NCBI RefSeq assembly: GCF_009388985.1
Contig: NZ_CP036422.1
Location: forward strand, 1,626,501-1,690,500
DNA: 64,000 nucleotides
Source: Halioglobus maricola
Lineage (GTDB): Bacteria; Pseudomonadota; Gammaproteobacteria; Pseudomonadales; Halieaceae
Reading direction: 5' to 3'
The notes beneath the pieces were generated by a model. The model saw only the letters and a list, made by a program, of their open reading frames with translations. It searched no databases and was not told the DNA's origin. A program made the translations under genes and the position numbers. This document shows, in pieces, positions 36,531 to 46,080 of this stretch; the stretch's first letter is position 1; each line of letters begins with the position of its first letter.

Positions 36531-37436
36531 ATGACAACGCAGCTGCTGGAACACCCCGAAATCGAACGCTACATCGACGCCATGTGGATGGAGAAGGGGT
36601 TGAGCGACAACACCCTAAGTTCGTATCGCCGCGACCTGAGGCAGTTCAACGACTGGCTGGTGAAGAATAAGGAGAGCACTATTATCCGGGCTGACCGGTC
36701 TGAGTTGCAGGCCTATCTCGGCGCACGGCTGGAGCAGGGCCAGTCGCAGCGGTCTACCGCGCGGTTTATGTCCTGTGCCCGCGGCTTCTACAAGTATTTA
36801 CTTCGAGAGGGGCGGGTTCAGCTTGATCCGACGCTCGATGTCGACAGCCCCAAGTTGGGCCGGCCGCTACCCAAATCCATCTCAGAAGCCCAGGTCGACA
36901 AACTGCTGGAGGCGCCGGACCTCGATTTACCGCTGGAATTTCGTGACCGGACGATGTTGGAGCTGTTGTACGCCTGCGGTCTGCGGGTGACAGAGCTCAC
37001 CAGCTTGCAGGTGACACAGGTGAGCCTTAATCAAGGTGTGGTGCGGGTGTTTGGCAAGGGAAGTAAGGAGCGGCTTGTGCCCATGGGTGAAGAGGCATTG
37101 AGTTGGTTGCAGCGATATATGGCCGGCCCGCGCGGTGAACTGCTCAAGGGAATTCCGTCGGATGTGGTGTTTCCTAGCAAAAGAGGGCGCCAGATGACTC
37201 GCCAGACCTTCTGGTATCGTATTAAAATCTACGCCCAGCGCGCCGGTATTCGCCAGGCACTGTCTCCCCACACGCTGCGCCACGCATTTGCTACCCACCT
37301 GCTGAACCATGGTGCGGACTTGCGGGTCGTGCAGATGCTGTTGGGGCACAGCGACCTGACTACTACCCAGATATACACCCACGTGGCCAAACAGCGGATG
37401 CAGGAACTGCATGCCGAGCATCATCCACGGGGTTGA
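36531..37436 (+). CDS. xerD: Tyrosine recombinase XerD
   Basis: A 301-residue XerD-type recombinase that resolves chromosome dimers at dif with XerC. The N-terminal SAM-like domain covers residues 8-95. The catalytic set is complete: R152, K176, H247, R250, H273 and Y282 (TQIYTHV). Location between rplS and dsbC and the length support XerD over XerC or an integrase. It is not accompanied by attachment sites or phage genes. Confidence 0.95.
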   Translation: MTTQLLEHPEIERYIDAMWMEKGLSDNTLSSYRRDLRQFNDWLVKNKESTIIRADRSELQAYLGARLEQGQSQRSTARFMSCARGFYKYLLREGRVQLDPTLDVDSPKLGRPLPKSISEAQVDKLLEAPDLDLPLEFRDRTMLELLYACGLRVTELTSLQVTQVSLNQGVVRVFGKGSKERLVPMGEEALSWLQRYMAGPRGELLKGIPSDVVFPSKRGRQMTRQTFWYRIKIYAQRAGIRQALSPHTLRHAFATHLLNHGADLRVVQMLLGHSDLTTTQIYTHVAKQRMQELHAEHHPRG

Positions 37437-37522
37437 GGAACTTTTTACACACGCCGTGCTCCAAGAGCCGGGAACTGTGCGTCGGCCAGGGTAGGCCGCT
37501 GCTGATTTATTGAGGAATAGAG

Positions 37523-38272
37523 ATGTTGAACCGATTGTACAAAACCGCCGTGATCGCTTTTTTTGCTGTCATGGCACCGCTGGCGAGCGCCGGCACTGTA
37601 GTGGATAAGGCAACCTTTGAGCGAATCAGTGCTGCGATGAGCAGCACCGCGATGGGGCTGACTGTCAGCACTGTGAGCACCAGCGACGTCAAGGGCATGT
37701 ACGAGGTCCAGTTCGAAAATGGGCCAATGGTCTACGCCACGAATGACGGCAAGCACTTCCTGTTGGGCGACCTGTTTCAGGTCGATAATGGCCAGTTCGT
37801 CAATCTCACAGAGAAGCGCCGCGACGGGGAGCGTCTGGCCCAGATGGCAGCTCTGGACGAGGGTGAAATGATCGTTTTTGCCCCGGAAGGCGAAGTGAAG
37901 GGTGAGATCACCGTGTTTACGGACACCACCTGCTTTTACTGTCAGAAGCTGCACAAAGAAGTGCCGGAGCTTAACAAGCACGGCGTACGGGTGCGCTACC
38001 TGGCCTTCCCGCGCGGTGGCGCAGACTCCGCTGGCTATCGCCAGTTGGTGGGTGCCTGGTGTGCGGACAATCCGCAGGAAGCGCTGACAGCACTGAAAAA
38101 CAAGGAACCCGTGCCGGTCCAGCAGTGTGATCCCAACCCCATTGACGAGCAATATAGCCTTGGTCAGCAGATGGGCGTGCGTGGCACTCCAGCCATCATC
38201 ACGGACACCGGTCAGATGATCCCAGGCTATCAGTCTGCCGACAAACTTCTGGTGACGCTGGGCGTCGAATAA
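37523..38272 (+). CDS. dsbC: DsbC-type disulfide isomerase
   Basis: A 249-residue periplasmic thioredoxin-fold isomerase with signal peptide (ending PLASA), dimerisation domain (about 24-95) and catalytic domain. The active site is CFYC at residues 137-140; classical DsbC has CGYC, so position 2 is Phe. A second cysteine pair (AWCADN and QQCDPN) and the cis-Pro GVRGTPAII are present. Genes xerD-dsbC-hom occur together in many relatives. A hairpin terminator follows directly. Confidence 0.93.
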   Translation: MLNRLYKTAVIAFFAVMAPLASAGTVVDKATFERISAAMSSTAMGLTVSTVSTSDVKGMYEVQFENGPMVYATNDGKHFLLGDLFQVDNGQFVNLTEKRRDGERLAQMAALDEGEMIVFAPEGEVKGEITVFTDTTCFYCQKLHKEVPELNKHGVRVRYLAFPRGGADSAGYRQLVGAWCADNPQEALTALKNKEPVPVQQCDPNPIDEQYSLGQQMGVRGTPAIITDTGQMIPGYQSADKLLVTLGVE

Positions 38273-38280
38273 GCCTTGCC

Positions 38281-38312
38281 GCCCTGCACGCGAAATGTGC
38301 AGGGCATCCCCT
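38281..38312 (+). terminator. Putative terminator after dsbC
   Basis: GCCCTGCAC and GTGCAGGGC make a nine-base-pair perfect stem around GCGAAAT and are followed by ATCCCCTTGTTTT. The T tract is interrupted, so strength is moderate. Confidence 0.65.
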
Positions 38313-38342
38313 TGTTTTAGCGGGTTTTGGTAATTCCCCGCG

Positions 38343-38371
38343 TTGACATCCCCCCTGTGAAAACGTACTGT
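38343..38371 (+). promoter_or_regulatory. Strong sigma-70 promoter of alaC-hom-thrC
   Basis: TTGACA at 38343-38348 is a perfect -35; TACTGT at 38366-38371 is a fair -10; the spacer is 17 bases. Transcription would begin near 38378, giving a leader of about 55 bases with a six-base-pair hairpin (CAGCCC-CGCT-GGGCTG, 38398-38413) before the alaC GTG. Confidence 0.8.
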
Positions 38372-38397
38372 TTCTGACCCCCATTTCCGTCAGTTCT

Positions 38398-38413
38398 CAG
38401 CCCCGCTGGGCTG
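38398..38413 (+). other. Hairpin in the alaC leader
   Basis: CAGCCC pairs with GGGCTG around CGCT. It is 20 bases upstream of the GTG start. No T tract follows, so it is not a plain terminator; no leader peptide rich in Thr was seen. It may affect ribosome access or RNA stability. Confidence 0.45.
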
Positions 38414-38433
38414 CATTGTAAGAGTTAGAAATC

Positions 38434-39624
38434 GTGGACGAACAATTTCGGCGAATTTCGCGCCTCCCCCCCTATGTGTTCAACATTATTGGTGAGTTGA
38501 AGCAGCAGGCGCGAGCGGCGGGCGAAGACATTATTGATTTTGGCATGGGTAACCCCGACCAGCCCACGCCTGACCACATCGTCGATAAGATGGTGGAGAC
38601 TGCCCAGCGCGGCGATACGCATCGCTACTCCCAGTCCAAGGGTATTCCACGCCTGCGTAAGGCCATTTGTGACTGGTACAAGCGCCGCTACGACGTGGAC
38701 CTGAATCCTGAGACTGAAGCGATCGTCACTCTGGGCTCGAAAGAAGGCCTGGCTCATCTGGCGCTGGCGACCACCGGCCCGGGCGATGCGATTCTGGTGC
38801 CCAATCCTTCATATCCTATCCACCCGTATGGCTTTGTGATTTCCGGTGCGGATATTCGTCATGTACCCATGGGACGCGACGAGGAAGAGTTTTTCGACGA
38901 GTTGGTAAAGGCTATTCACAACAGCTGGCCCCGACCCAAGATGCTGGTGCTCAATTTTCCCTCCAACCCAACCGCCGCCTGCGTCGAACTGGAGTTTTTT
39001 GAGCGCATAGTCGCGATTGCCAAGGAGCACAATATCTGGGTGGTCCAAGATCTGGCATATGCCGACCTGTGCTACGACGGGTATCAGGCACCTTCCATTC
39101 TTCAGGTTGAAGGGGCGATGGACGTTGCGGTTGAGTTTTACAGCATGTCCAAGAGCTACAACATGCCAGGTTGGCGGGTGGGTTTTTGCTGTGGCAACCA
39201 GGCGCTGGTGGGCGCACTGGCACGCATCAAATCCTATCTCGACTACGGCATGTTCACACCTATCCAGGTGGCGGCGATTGCCGCGCTGGAAGGCGACCAG
39301 TCTTGTGTCAGCGAAATCAACGCCATGTATAAATCGCGCCGCGATGTGTTGTGCGATGGCCTGAACGCGGCTGGTTGGGCGGTGACTCCGCCACGCGCCA
39401 CAATGTTCGTGTGGGCAAAAATACCCGAGTTTTATAGCGACCTGGACTCTATCGAGTTCAGTAAGAAACTGCTCAAGGACGCCAAGGTGGCGGTCTCGCC
39501 CGGCGTTGGTTTCGGTGAATACGGTGAAGGCTATGTCCGTTTCGGCCTTATCGAAAATGAACACCGCACACGCCAGGCCATTCGCAGTATTAAACGCATG
39601 ATCAAGAACGACGGTTTCGCCTGA
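38434..39624 (+). CDS. alaC: AlaC-type alanine aminotransferase
   Basis: A 396-residue fold-type I PLP aminotransferase of the AlaC group, which forms alanine from pyruvate with glutamate. PLP lysine is in [15 protein letters not shown]; other landmarks are [30 protein letters not shown] and [10 protein letters not shown]. The GTG start is fixed by the [18 protein letters not shown]-terminus. It leads an operon with hom and thrC, an order seen in other gammaproteobacteria. Confidence 0.9.
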   Translation: MDEQFRRISRLPPYVFNIIGELKQQARAAGEDIIDFGMGNPDQPTPDHIVDKMVETAQRGDTHRYSQSKGIPRLRKAICDWYKRRYDVDLNPETEAIVTLGSKEGLAHLALATTGPGDAILVPNPSYPIHPYGFVISGADIRHVPMGRDEEEFFDELVKAIHNSWPRPKMLVLNFPSNPTAACVELEFFERIVAIAKEHNIWVVQDLAYADLCYDGYQAPSILQVEGAMDVAVEFYSMSKSYNMPGWRVGFCCGNQALVGALARIKSYLDYGMFTPIQVAAIAALEGDQSCVSEINAMYKSRRDVLCDGLNAAGWAVTPPRATMFVWAKIPEFYSDLDSIEFSKKLLKDAKVAVSPGVGFGEYGEGYVRFGLIENEHRTRQAIRSIKRMIKNDGFA

Positions 39625-39655
39625 GGCGAGCCGCAGCTTTGGAGAATATAGCAGC

Positions 39656-40966
39656 ATGAGTAAGCCAGTCAGGGTCGGAATCTGTGGCCTGGGCACCGTC
39701 GGTAGCGGCACCTTCAATGTCCTCACTCGCAATGCCGAGTCCATTGCGGCTCGCGCCCAGGGTGCGGTCGAAATTTCCATGGTCGGTGCGCGTCGTGACA
39801 ATCCGGATTGTGAACTCGGCAGCACCCGGCTCAGTCGCGATATTTTCGATGTCGTACGCGACCCCGAAGTGGATATTGTGGTGGAGCTGATTGGTGGCAC
39901 CACGGTCGCCAAAGATCTTATGACCGAGGCGTTACAGAACGGCAAGCACGTGGTCACGGCCAACAAGGCACTGATCGCCGAATTCGGCAATGAGCTGTTT
40001 GCGCTGGCTGAACAAAACAATGTAGTGATCCGCTATGAGGCCGCAGTCGCCGGCGGTATCCCTATTATCAAAGCTCTGCGTGAGGGCCTCGCGGGCAATC
40101 GCATCGAGTGGCTGGCAGGTATTATCAACGGCACCGGTAACTTTATTCTCAGCGAAATGCGCGAGAAGGGCAGGGACTTTGCCGACGTGCTGGCCGAGGC
40201 TCAGGCACTGGGTTACGCCGAGGCTGATCCGACTTTTGATGTCGAGGGTATCGATGCGGCGCACAAGCTGGTGATCCTGGCGTCCCTCGCTTTTGGCATG
40301 CCGCTGCAGTTCTCTTCAGTGTTTGCTGAGGGCATTACCAAGCTAACCCCGCAGGACGTGGAATACGCCGAGGAACTCGGTTATCGCATCAAGCACCTGG
40401 GTGTGGCCAAACAGAACGGTGAGGGCGTGGAGTTGCGCGTGCATCCCACATTGATTCCCGAAGCGCGTTTGCTGGCTAACGTCAATGGGGTCAAGAATGC
40501 TGTGCTGGTGGAAGGCGACGCAGTAGGGCCCACGTTGTATTACGGTGCTGGTGCAGGCGCCGAGCCGACGGCCTCGGCGGTTGTCGCAGACATTGTTGAT
40601 CTGGCTCGAGAGTTGAGTGCAGGGCAGCAGTGTCGCGTACCTGCTCTCGGCTATGTCACCAGCGAATTGAAGGACCTTCCCATTGTGCCTATGGCCCGTG
40701 TAACCACGGCCTGGTATCTGCGTATGGAAGCGGAAGACAAGCCCGGCGTACTGTCGGAAATTGCGAGCATATTCAGCGAACAGGGGATCAGTATTGAAGC
40801 CCTGATTCAGAAGGCGCCGGCCGAGGGCGAGACCCGCGTACCTCTTATTATGCTGACCAACAAGGCGATACAGGGCAACGTTGATACCGCGGTGGCGGCT
40901 ATCGAGTCTCTGGAATCCATCTCTGGTGAAGTGACCCGTATCCGCGTAGAAGCGCTGGACGGTTGA
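39656..40966 (+). CDS. hom: Homoserine dehydrogenase
   Basis: A 436-residue NAD(P)-dependent enzyme reducing aspartate semialdehyde to homoserine for Thr and Met synthesis. Cofactor site GLGTVGSGTFNVL is near residues 11-23, catalytic-region GIINGTGNFILSEM near 160, and a C-terminal ACT domain (EDKPGVLSEIASIFSEQGISIEAL) that allows threonine feedback. It is monofunctional, not fused to aspartokinase. Confidence 0.95.
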   Translation: MSKPVRVGICGLGTVGSGTFNVLTRNAESIAARAQGAVEISMVGARRDNPDCELGSTRLSRDIFDVVRDPEVDIVVELIGGTTVAKDLMTEALQNGKHVVTANKALIAEFGNELFALAEQNNVVIRYEAAVAGGIPIIKALREGLAGNRIEWLAGIINGTGNFILSEMREKGRDFADVLAEAQALGYAEADPTFDVEGIDAAHKLVILASLAFGMPLQFSSVFAEGITKLTPQDVEYAEELGYRIKHLGVAKQNGEGVELRVHPTLIPEARLLANVNGVKNAVLVEGDAVGPTLYYGAGAGAEPTASAVVADIVDLARELSAGQQCRVPALGYVTSELKDLPIVPMARVTTAWYLRMEAEDKPGVLSEIASIFSEQGISIEALIQKAPAEGETRVPLIMLTNKAIQGNVDTAVAAIESLESISGEVTRIRVEALDG

Positions 40967-40976
40967 GGAAACTATC

Positions 40977-42374
40977 GTGAAGTACATCAGCACCCGGGGT
41001 CAGGCCCCGGCACTCAATTTTGAAGACGTTCTGCTCACAGGCCTCGCTGCTGACGGCGGCCTCTATATTCCGGAGACGCTGCCTACATTCAGCGCCGAAG
41101 AAATTGCGGCGATGGCCGAGCTTGATTACCCCCAGTTGGCACAGAAAATCATCGCCCCCTTTGTGGGCGACTGTATTCCAGAGGCAGACCTGCAGGAAAT
41201 CCTCCAGGATACCTACGCCGATTTCCGTCACGATGCGGTCGCACCCATGGTGCAGATTGACAGCAACCAGTGGGTGCTGGAATTGTTTCACGGTCCGACC
41301 CTGGCGTTTAAGGATTTCGCACTGCAATTGCTGGGCCGCCTGCTGGACTATGTGCTTGAACGCAAGCACCAGAAAGTCGTGATCATGGGCGCCACATCGG
41401 GCGACACAGGTTCCGCAGCGATCGAAGGCTGCAAACGCTGCAACAATATCGATATCTTTATCCTGCATCCGCATGGGCGCGTGTCTGATGTACAGCGCAA
41501 GCAGATGACGACCGTTGCCGGCGATAACATCCACAACCTCGCGGTGCAGGGCAATTTCGACGACTGCCAGGCGATGGTTAAGGCCAGCTTTAACGACCGC
41601 AGCTTCTTGCCGGAAGACCGTAGCCTGGTGGCGGTAAACTCCATCAACTGGGCGCGGATCATGGCCCAGATCGTCTACTACTTTTACTCTGCCGTGGCGC
41701 TGGGTGCGCCTGCACGTAAAGTGGCGTTCTCGGTGCCGACTGGAAACTTCGGTGATATTTTCGCGGGCTACCTGGCGCACAAAATGGGCCTGCCGGTTGA
41801 ACGGCTGATCATTGCTACCAACCGCAATGACGTTCTTCATCGGGTCATGACCAGCGGTAGCTATGGCCGTCAGCCACTGGAACACTCCCTGTCTCCGAGC
41901 ATGGACATTACTGTTTCCAGCAATTTTGAACGCCTTCTGTTCGACCTGTATCAGCGTGATGGCGCTGCGATTGCCGGCCTGATGAGCGATTTCGATAACG
42001 GCGATGTTCATTTCAACGATGAAGCCATGGCGGCGGCTCGCGAGCTGTTTTCCAGCCAGCGCGTCAGTGACGAAGAAACCTGTGCGCAGATGGCCGCTAC
42101 CTGGGACAGCTGCGAATACATGCTCGACCCTCATAGCGCCATCGGCGTCAAGGCAGCTGCGGATGCCGACGTACCTGCCGGTGTGCCGGTGATTACCCTC
42201 GCCACAGCACACCCGGCCAAATTCCCCGGGGCTGTCGCCGAGGCAGGGCTGGATGACGAACCGTTCTTGCCACATCACCTGCGCGACCTGTTCGATCGTC
42301 CCGAGCGCTGCGAGGTACTGCCCAATGAACTCGGCGCAGTGCAGGCCTTCGTCGCGGAAAACCTGAACGCCTGA
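40977..42374 (+). CDS. thrC: Threonine synthase
   Basis: A 465-residue PLP-dependent threonine synthase converting O-phosphohomoserine to threonine. The PLP lysine lies in LAFKDFALQLLGRL; GATSGDTGSAAIEGC, VPTGNFGDIFAGY and TAHPAKFPG are family motifs. GTG start at 40977, ten bases after the hom stop with GAGGAA as ribosome site. A 506-residue open frame on the opposite strand is a shadow. Confidence 0.96.
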   Translation: MKYISTRGQAPALNFEDVLLTGLAADGGLYIPETLPTFSAEEIAAMAELDYPQLAQKIIAPFVGDCIPEADLQEILQDTYADFRHDAVAPMVQIDSNQWVLELFHGPTLAFKDFALQLLGRLLDYVLERKHQKVVIMGATSGDTGSAAIEGCKRCNNIDIFILHPHGRVSDVQRKQMTTVAGDNIHNLAVQGNFDDCQAMVKASFNDRSFLPEDRSLVAVNSINWARIMAQIVYYFYSAVALGAPARKVAFSVPTGNFGDIFAGYLAHKMGLPVERLIIATNRNDVLHRVMTSGSYGRQPLEHSLSPSMDITVSSNFERLLFDLYQRDGAAIAGLMSDFDNGDVHFNDEAMAAARELFSSQRVSDEETCAQMAATWDSCEYMLDPHSAIGVKAAADADVPAGVPVITLATAHPAKFPGAVAEAGLDDEPFLPHHLRDLFDRPERCEVLPNELGAVQAFVAENLNA

Positions 42375-42381
42375 GTGGCGC

Positions 42382-44109
42382 GTGGATAGAATCATTCGCC
42401 GGCGCGAACTCGCTGCCAAACCAGAACTGGAGGTCGCCGGCCTCCACCCACTGCTCGCTCGCGTCTACCGTGGCCGAGGCATCGCCAGCGCTGACGAGTT
42501 GGAGCTGGACCTCTCCCGGCTTATTCCCCCGGCAAAACTAACCAATGCCGATCGTGCAGCAGTGTTACTGGCCGATGCCATTGAGCAGCGTCAGAGCATT
42601 CTCATTGTCGGCGATTACGATGCGGATGGCGCAACAAGCACGGCTTTGGCATTGAGCGCCTTGCGCGATTTTGGCGCAGCGGATGCGTCTTATCTTGTCC
42701 CGAACCGTTTTGAGTACGGCTATGGGCTCAGCCGGGAAATTGTCGACCTGGCACTCAAGGGTAAAAGGCCCGATCTGATCGTCACCGTGGACAACGGTAT
42801 TTCCAGTATCGACGGTGTTGCGGCTTGTCGCGATGCGGGGGTCAGGACCTTGATCACCGACCATCACCTGGCCGGTAGTGAATTACCTGATGCCGACGTG
42901 ATCGTGAACCCGAACCAACCCGGTTGCGACTTTCCCAGTAAGAACCTCGCCGGCGTGGGCGTGATCTTCTACATTATGCTGGCCCTTCGCGCTGAGCTGC
43001 GTGCGCGCGGCTGGTTCGAGAGCCGTCAGGAGCCTAACCTGGGTCGCCTGACGGACCTGGTTGCCCTTGGCACGGTCGCCGACGTTGTGCCGCTGGACCA
43101 GAACAATCGGATACTTGTCGCTACCGGCCTGCAGCGGATTCGCACGGGTCAGGCCCGCCCGGGCATTCTCGCGCTACTCGAAGTCGCCTCGCGTTCGCGC
43201 GGCTCGGTAGTTGCATCTGACCTCGGCTTTGCAGTTGGGCCCCGCATCAATGCAGCGGGACGGCTCGACGACATCTCGGTGGGTATAGAATGTCTACTCC
43301 AGCCAGACCAGGTTGGCGCCCGCCGATTGGCGGCGGAACTCCACCAGAAAAACCAGGATCGCCGCCTGATAGAGCAGGATATGCAGGAGCAGGCGTTACA
43401 GCTACTACAGCGTCTGCCACTGGAAGAAGAGGGCGTTCCCGTGGCAATGACGTTGTACCGCGGCGATTGGCACCAGGGCGTTATCGGTATCCTCGCATCC
43501 CGGATAAAGGATCGGCTGCATCGTCCTACCATCGCTTTTGCCAACGGTGATGCTGGTGAGATTAAAGGCTCGGCGCGGTCTATCCAGGGTATTCATATTC
43601 GCGACATCCTCGATGCGGTGGCGACGCGGCATCCCGGCATGATTCGCAAGTTTGGTGGTCATGCCATGGCCGCCGGGCTCACGATTTCCGCAGATGCCTA
43701 CGAGGATTTTGATCGAGCGTTTGTCGAGGAAGTGGGGCGCCACGCGGAAGACGTGCACCTGCAGGCGCTGGTTGAATCAGACGGTGAGTTGAGTGCGGGC
43801 GAGTTCGATCTGGGACTTGCCGAAGCCTTGCGCTATGCGGGTCCCTGGGGGCAGCATTTCTCTGAGCCGGTGTTCGACGGCACGTTCCGGATTGTGCATC
43901 AGCGCTTAGTGGGTGAGAAACACCTGAAACTGGTGCTGTCGCCACTGGGCAGCGACCAGTTACTCGATGCGATAGCCTTTAATATCGATCTGGACGAGTG
44001 GCCCAGTGAGAGCGTTGAGTCAGTCGAGTTGGCCTACAGGCTGGATGTGAATGAATTCCGGGGGCGCAAAACCGTGCAGCTCATGGTGGAGCATATCAAG
44101 GCACTCTAG
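42382..44109 (+). CDS. recJ: Single-stranded-DNA exonuclease RecJ
   Basis: A 575-residue 5'-3' exonuclease of the DHH family, used in recombinational and mismatch repair. Metal motifs are VGDYDADGATSTAL, DHHLAG, VDNGISS and NPNQPGCDFPSKNLAGVG; the DHHA1 segment is FGGHAMAAGLTIS. GTG start seven bases after the thrC stop. Its 3' end is followed by a convergent aminotransferase gene with a 60-base gap. Confidence 0.96.
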   Translation: MDRIIRRRELAAKPELEVAGLHPLLARVYRGRGIASADELELDLSRLIPPAKLTNADRAAVLLADAIEQRQSILIVGDYDADGATSTALALSALRDFGAADASYLVPNRFEYGYGLSREIVDLALKGKRPDLIVTVDNGISSIDGVAACRDAGVRTLITDHHLAGSELPDADVIVNPNQPGCDFPSKNLAGVGVIFYIMLALRAELRARGWFESRQEPNLGRLTDLVALGTVADVVPLDQNNRILVATGLQRIRTGQARPGILALLEVASRSRGSVVASDLGFAVGPRINAAGRLDDISVGIECLLQPDQVGARRLAAELHQKNQDRRLIEQDMQEQALQLLQRLPLEEEGVPVAMTLYRGDWHQGVIGILASRIKDRLHRPTIAFANGDAGEIKGSARSIQGIHIRDILDAVATRHPGMIRKFGGHAMAAGLTISADAYEDFDRAFVEEVGRHAEDVHLQALVESDGELSAGEFDLGLAEALRYAGPWGQHFSEPVFDGTFRIVHQRLVGEKHLKLVLSPLGSDQLLDAIAFNIDLDEWPSESVESVELAYRLDVNEFRGRKTVQLMVEHIKAL

Positions 44110-44169
44110 CGGTCGGGTGGTGCAGTGGCTGGGAGCGCATGCCGCGCCCGCAACCACAGTAGCCCCGGG

Positions 44170-45483
44170 TTATAAGCACTGCTCCAGTGACAGGGTCAGC
44201 TTGTCGACCATTTCGTCAATCTGGTCCTGGGTGATAATCAGCGGCGGGCACATCGCGATGGTGTTGCCGGCGACATTGCGCACTATGAGGCCATTGTCTT
44301 CACAGGCTTTGGTCACTCGCTTGGCCAGATTTACCGCCGGGGTGCGACTGGCGCGATCCTCTACCAGCTCGATAGCGCCCAAGAGCCCTTCGCCACGGAT
44401 TTCGCCAATTTGCTCAAAGCGTGCCAACATGGACAGCTTGAGCTGCATATACGCGCCGACATCGCGGGCGTTGTCATACAGGCCGTCGCGTTCGTAAATC
44501 TCCAGCGTTTTTAGCGCTGCAGCACATCCCACCGGGTGGCCCGAATAGGTGAAGCCATGGCCGAAGACACCTACTTCGTTGCTGGCCTCAACCATGGGCT
44601 CGTACATGTCGCCACTGATGACCGACGCGCTGATTGGGAAGTAGGCCGATGACAACTGCTTGGCAAAGGTCATCAAGGCGGGCTTCTGAATATTCATGGT
44701 TTCACAGCCGAACAGATTGCCGGTGCGACCGAACGCGGTGATGACTTCATCGGCCCAGAACATAATGTCGTATCTATTCAGTACTTCCTGGATTTTTTCG
44801 TAGTAACCGGGGGGCGGCACAATCACGCCGCTGGCGCCAGTAATTGGCTCGGCGATAAAGGCCGCGATGGTGTCCGGGCCCTCACGCAAAATGAGTTGCT
44901 CCAGGTTGTTCGCCAGACGAGTGCCGAAATCTGCAGCGCACTCGTCGCCCTGAACTCCGCGATAGTAGTGCGGAGAATCCGTGCGCAGGATGCCCAGTGC
45001 GTCCACGGGCGCATCGAAGTGAGCCAGGCTGGCGGGCAGGCTTGTCAGAGCACCGGCAGCGACGGTGACACCGTGGTATGCGCTTTCGCGGGTGATGATT
45101 TTGCGCTTCTCGGGCTTGCCGATGGCATTGAAGTAGTAGCGCAGCATTTTGATATGGCTGTCGTTCGCGTCGGAGCCTGAGTTGCCGAAGAACACCTTGG
45201 CGTTTTCCACTGGCACCATGGCCGCGAGCTTGTCGGCCAGGTCCATCGCTGGTTGATGGGTTTTGCCGCCAAAGTTGTGCGCGAAAGACAGTGTGCCCAA
45301 CTGATCACTGATCGTATCAATCAGTTCCTTATTGCCGTAACCGAGACCGGTGCACCAGAGCCCGGCGAGGCCCTCGAGATACTGCTTGCCGTTATTGTCG
45401 TAGACGTAAACACCTTCACCGCGTTCGAATTTTAGCTGTTCTGTCGCTGTGAGATTTGTCGTGGGGTAGATAACTGCTGACAT
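44170..45483 (-). CDS. Class III PLP aminotransferase (omega-amino acid/polyamine type)
   Basis: A 437-residue class III aminotransferase. The PLP lysine is in TFAKQLSSAYFP, and FGNSGSDANDSHIKMLRYY, AYHGVTVAAGALT and WADEVITAFGRTG are typical of the SpuC/omega-transaminase group acting on putrescine, beta-alanine or taurine-like amines with pyruvate. The start at 45483 begins MSAVIYP; a frame 32 codons longer extends into the non-coding region and is not convincing. It is transcribed away from the cueR promoter. Confidence 0.88.
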   Translation of the reverse strand: MSAVIYPTTNLTATEQLKFERGEGVYVYDNNGKQYLEGLAGLWCTGLGYGNKELIDTISDQLGTLSFAHNFGGKTHQPAMDLADKLAAMVPVENAKVFFGNSGSDANDSHIKMLRYYFNAIGKPEKRKIITRESAYHGVTVAAGALTSLPASLAHFDAPVDALGILRTDSPHYYRGVQGDECAADFGTRLANNLEQLILREGPDTIAAFIAEPITGASGVIVPPPGYYEKIQEVLNRYDIMFWADEVITAFGRTGNLFGCETMNIQKPALMTFAKQLSSAYFPISASVISGDMYEPMVEASNEVGVFGHGFTYSGHPVGCAAALKTLEIYERDGLYDNARDVGAYMQLKLSMLARFEQIGEIRGEGLLGAIELVEDRASRTPAVNLAKRVTKACEDNGLIVRNVAGNTIAMCPPLIITQDQIDEMVDKLTLSLEQCL

Positions 45484-45603
45484 CGCGTGCGTTCCTGTCT
45501 GTTGGCTTCGTTTCAAAGGGGGGGTCGATGTGAGGATTGTAATGGTCCTACTTCTTTGGAATCCAGCGAATACCCCCATGGGGTTGGAGGAAAGTGAAGT
45601 TTC

Positions 45604-45634
45604 TTGACCTTCCAGTGGCTGGAAGGTTTAGATT
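45604..45634 (+). promoter_or_regulatory. CueR-type operator/promoter (19-bp spacer)
   Basis: A near-perfect palindrome ACCTTCC-N7-GGAAGGT at 45607-45627 is the textbook CueR binding site. It is centred between a -35 TTGACC (45604-45609) and a -10 TAGATT (45629-45634), spaced 19 bases, the over-long spacer that MerR-family activators correct by untwisting. The start of cueR lies 45 bases downstream, so the regulator controls its own operon. Confidence 0.9.
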
Positions 45635-45678
45635 GGCATATATCGGTGGGCAAAATGCCCGAAGCCAGGGAGATCGCC

Positions 45679-46080
45679 ATGAAAATTTCACAGGCAGCCA
45701 GCCAGAGCGGGCTGAGCAGCAAAACAATACGCTATTACGAGGAGATCGGCCTTATCGGCCCGGCGCTGCGCGGTGAGAACGGCTACCGCCATTATGAGCC
45801 GGCCGCAGTAGAGGAATTACAGTTTCTGGCCCGTGCCAGGGATGTGGGCTTCGACCTCGATGAGTGCCGTGAATTGCTCAATCTTCATCGGGATAGCGGG
45901 CGCCAGAGCATACACGCCAAATCACTGGTACTGGAAAAAAGCGAAAAACTTCAGGGGCGTATTGAGCGCCTGCAAGCCATGCAGGATGTGTTGCAGGATA
46001 TGGCGAGTCGGTGCCACGGCGATGAGGGCCCTGAGTGCGCCATCCTGGACGACCTCGCCGGCGGGGAGGGCAGGGCATGA
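45679..46080 (+). CDS. cueR: CueR-like copper-responsive MerR-family regulator
   Basis: A 133-residue MerR-family protein. The HTH motif is KISQAASQSGLSSKTIRYYEEIGLI (first 25 residues, shown only in part by position), followed by a dimerisation helix. The metal loop has two cysteines with seven residues between them, SRCHGDEGPECAILDDL, as in E. coli CueR (Cys112/Cys120). The Ser corresponding to Ser77 of CueR is kept (RQS), favouring a monovalent ion such as Cu(I) or Ag(I). ATG at 45679 follows AGGGAGA; a longer frame is rejected because it would cover the operator. Stop overlaps the permease start. Confidence 0.9.
   Translation: MKISQAASQSGLSSKTIRYYEEIGLIGPALRGENGYRHYEPAAVEELQFLARARDVGFDLDECRELLNLHRDSGRQSIHAKSLVLEKSEKLQGRIERLQAMQDVLQDMASRCHGDEGPECAILDDLAGGEGRA

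Noticed and set aside
36531..37436. Possible phage or integron integrase
   Set aside because: Sequence, length and neighbours match chromosomal XerD; no att sites or mobile genes are present.
38809..40020. A 403-residue minus-strand frame over alaC and hom
   Set aside because: It spans two well-supported genes and has no motif; shadow.
40899..42419. A 506-residue open frame on the minus strand over thrC
   Set aside because: It is antisense to a clear threonine synthase, has low-complexity His/Arg/Val composition and no recognisable domain; typical GC-rich shadow frame.
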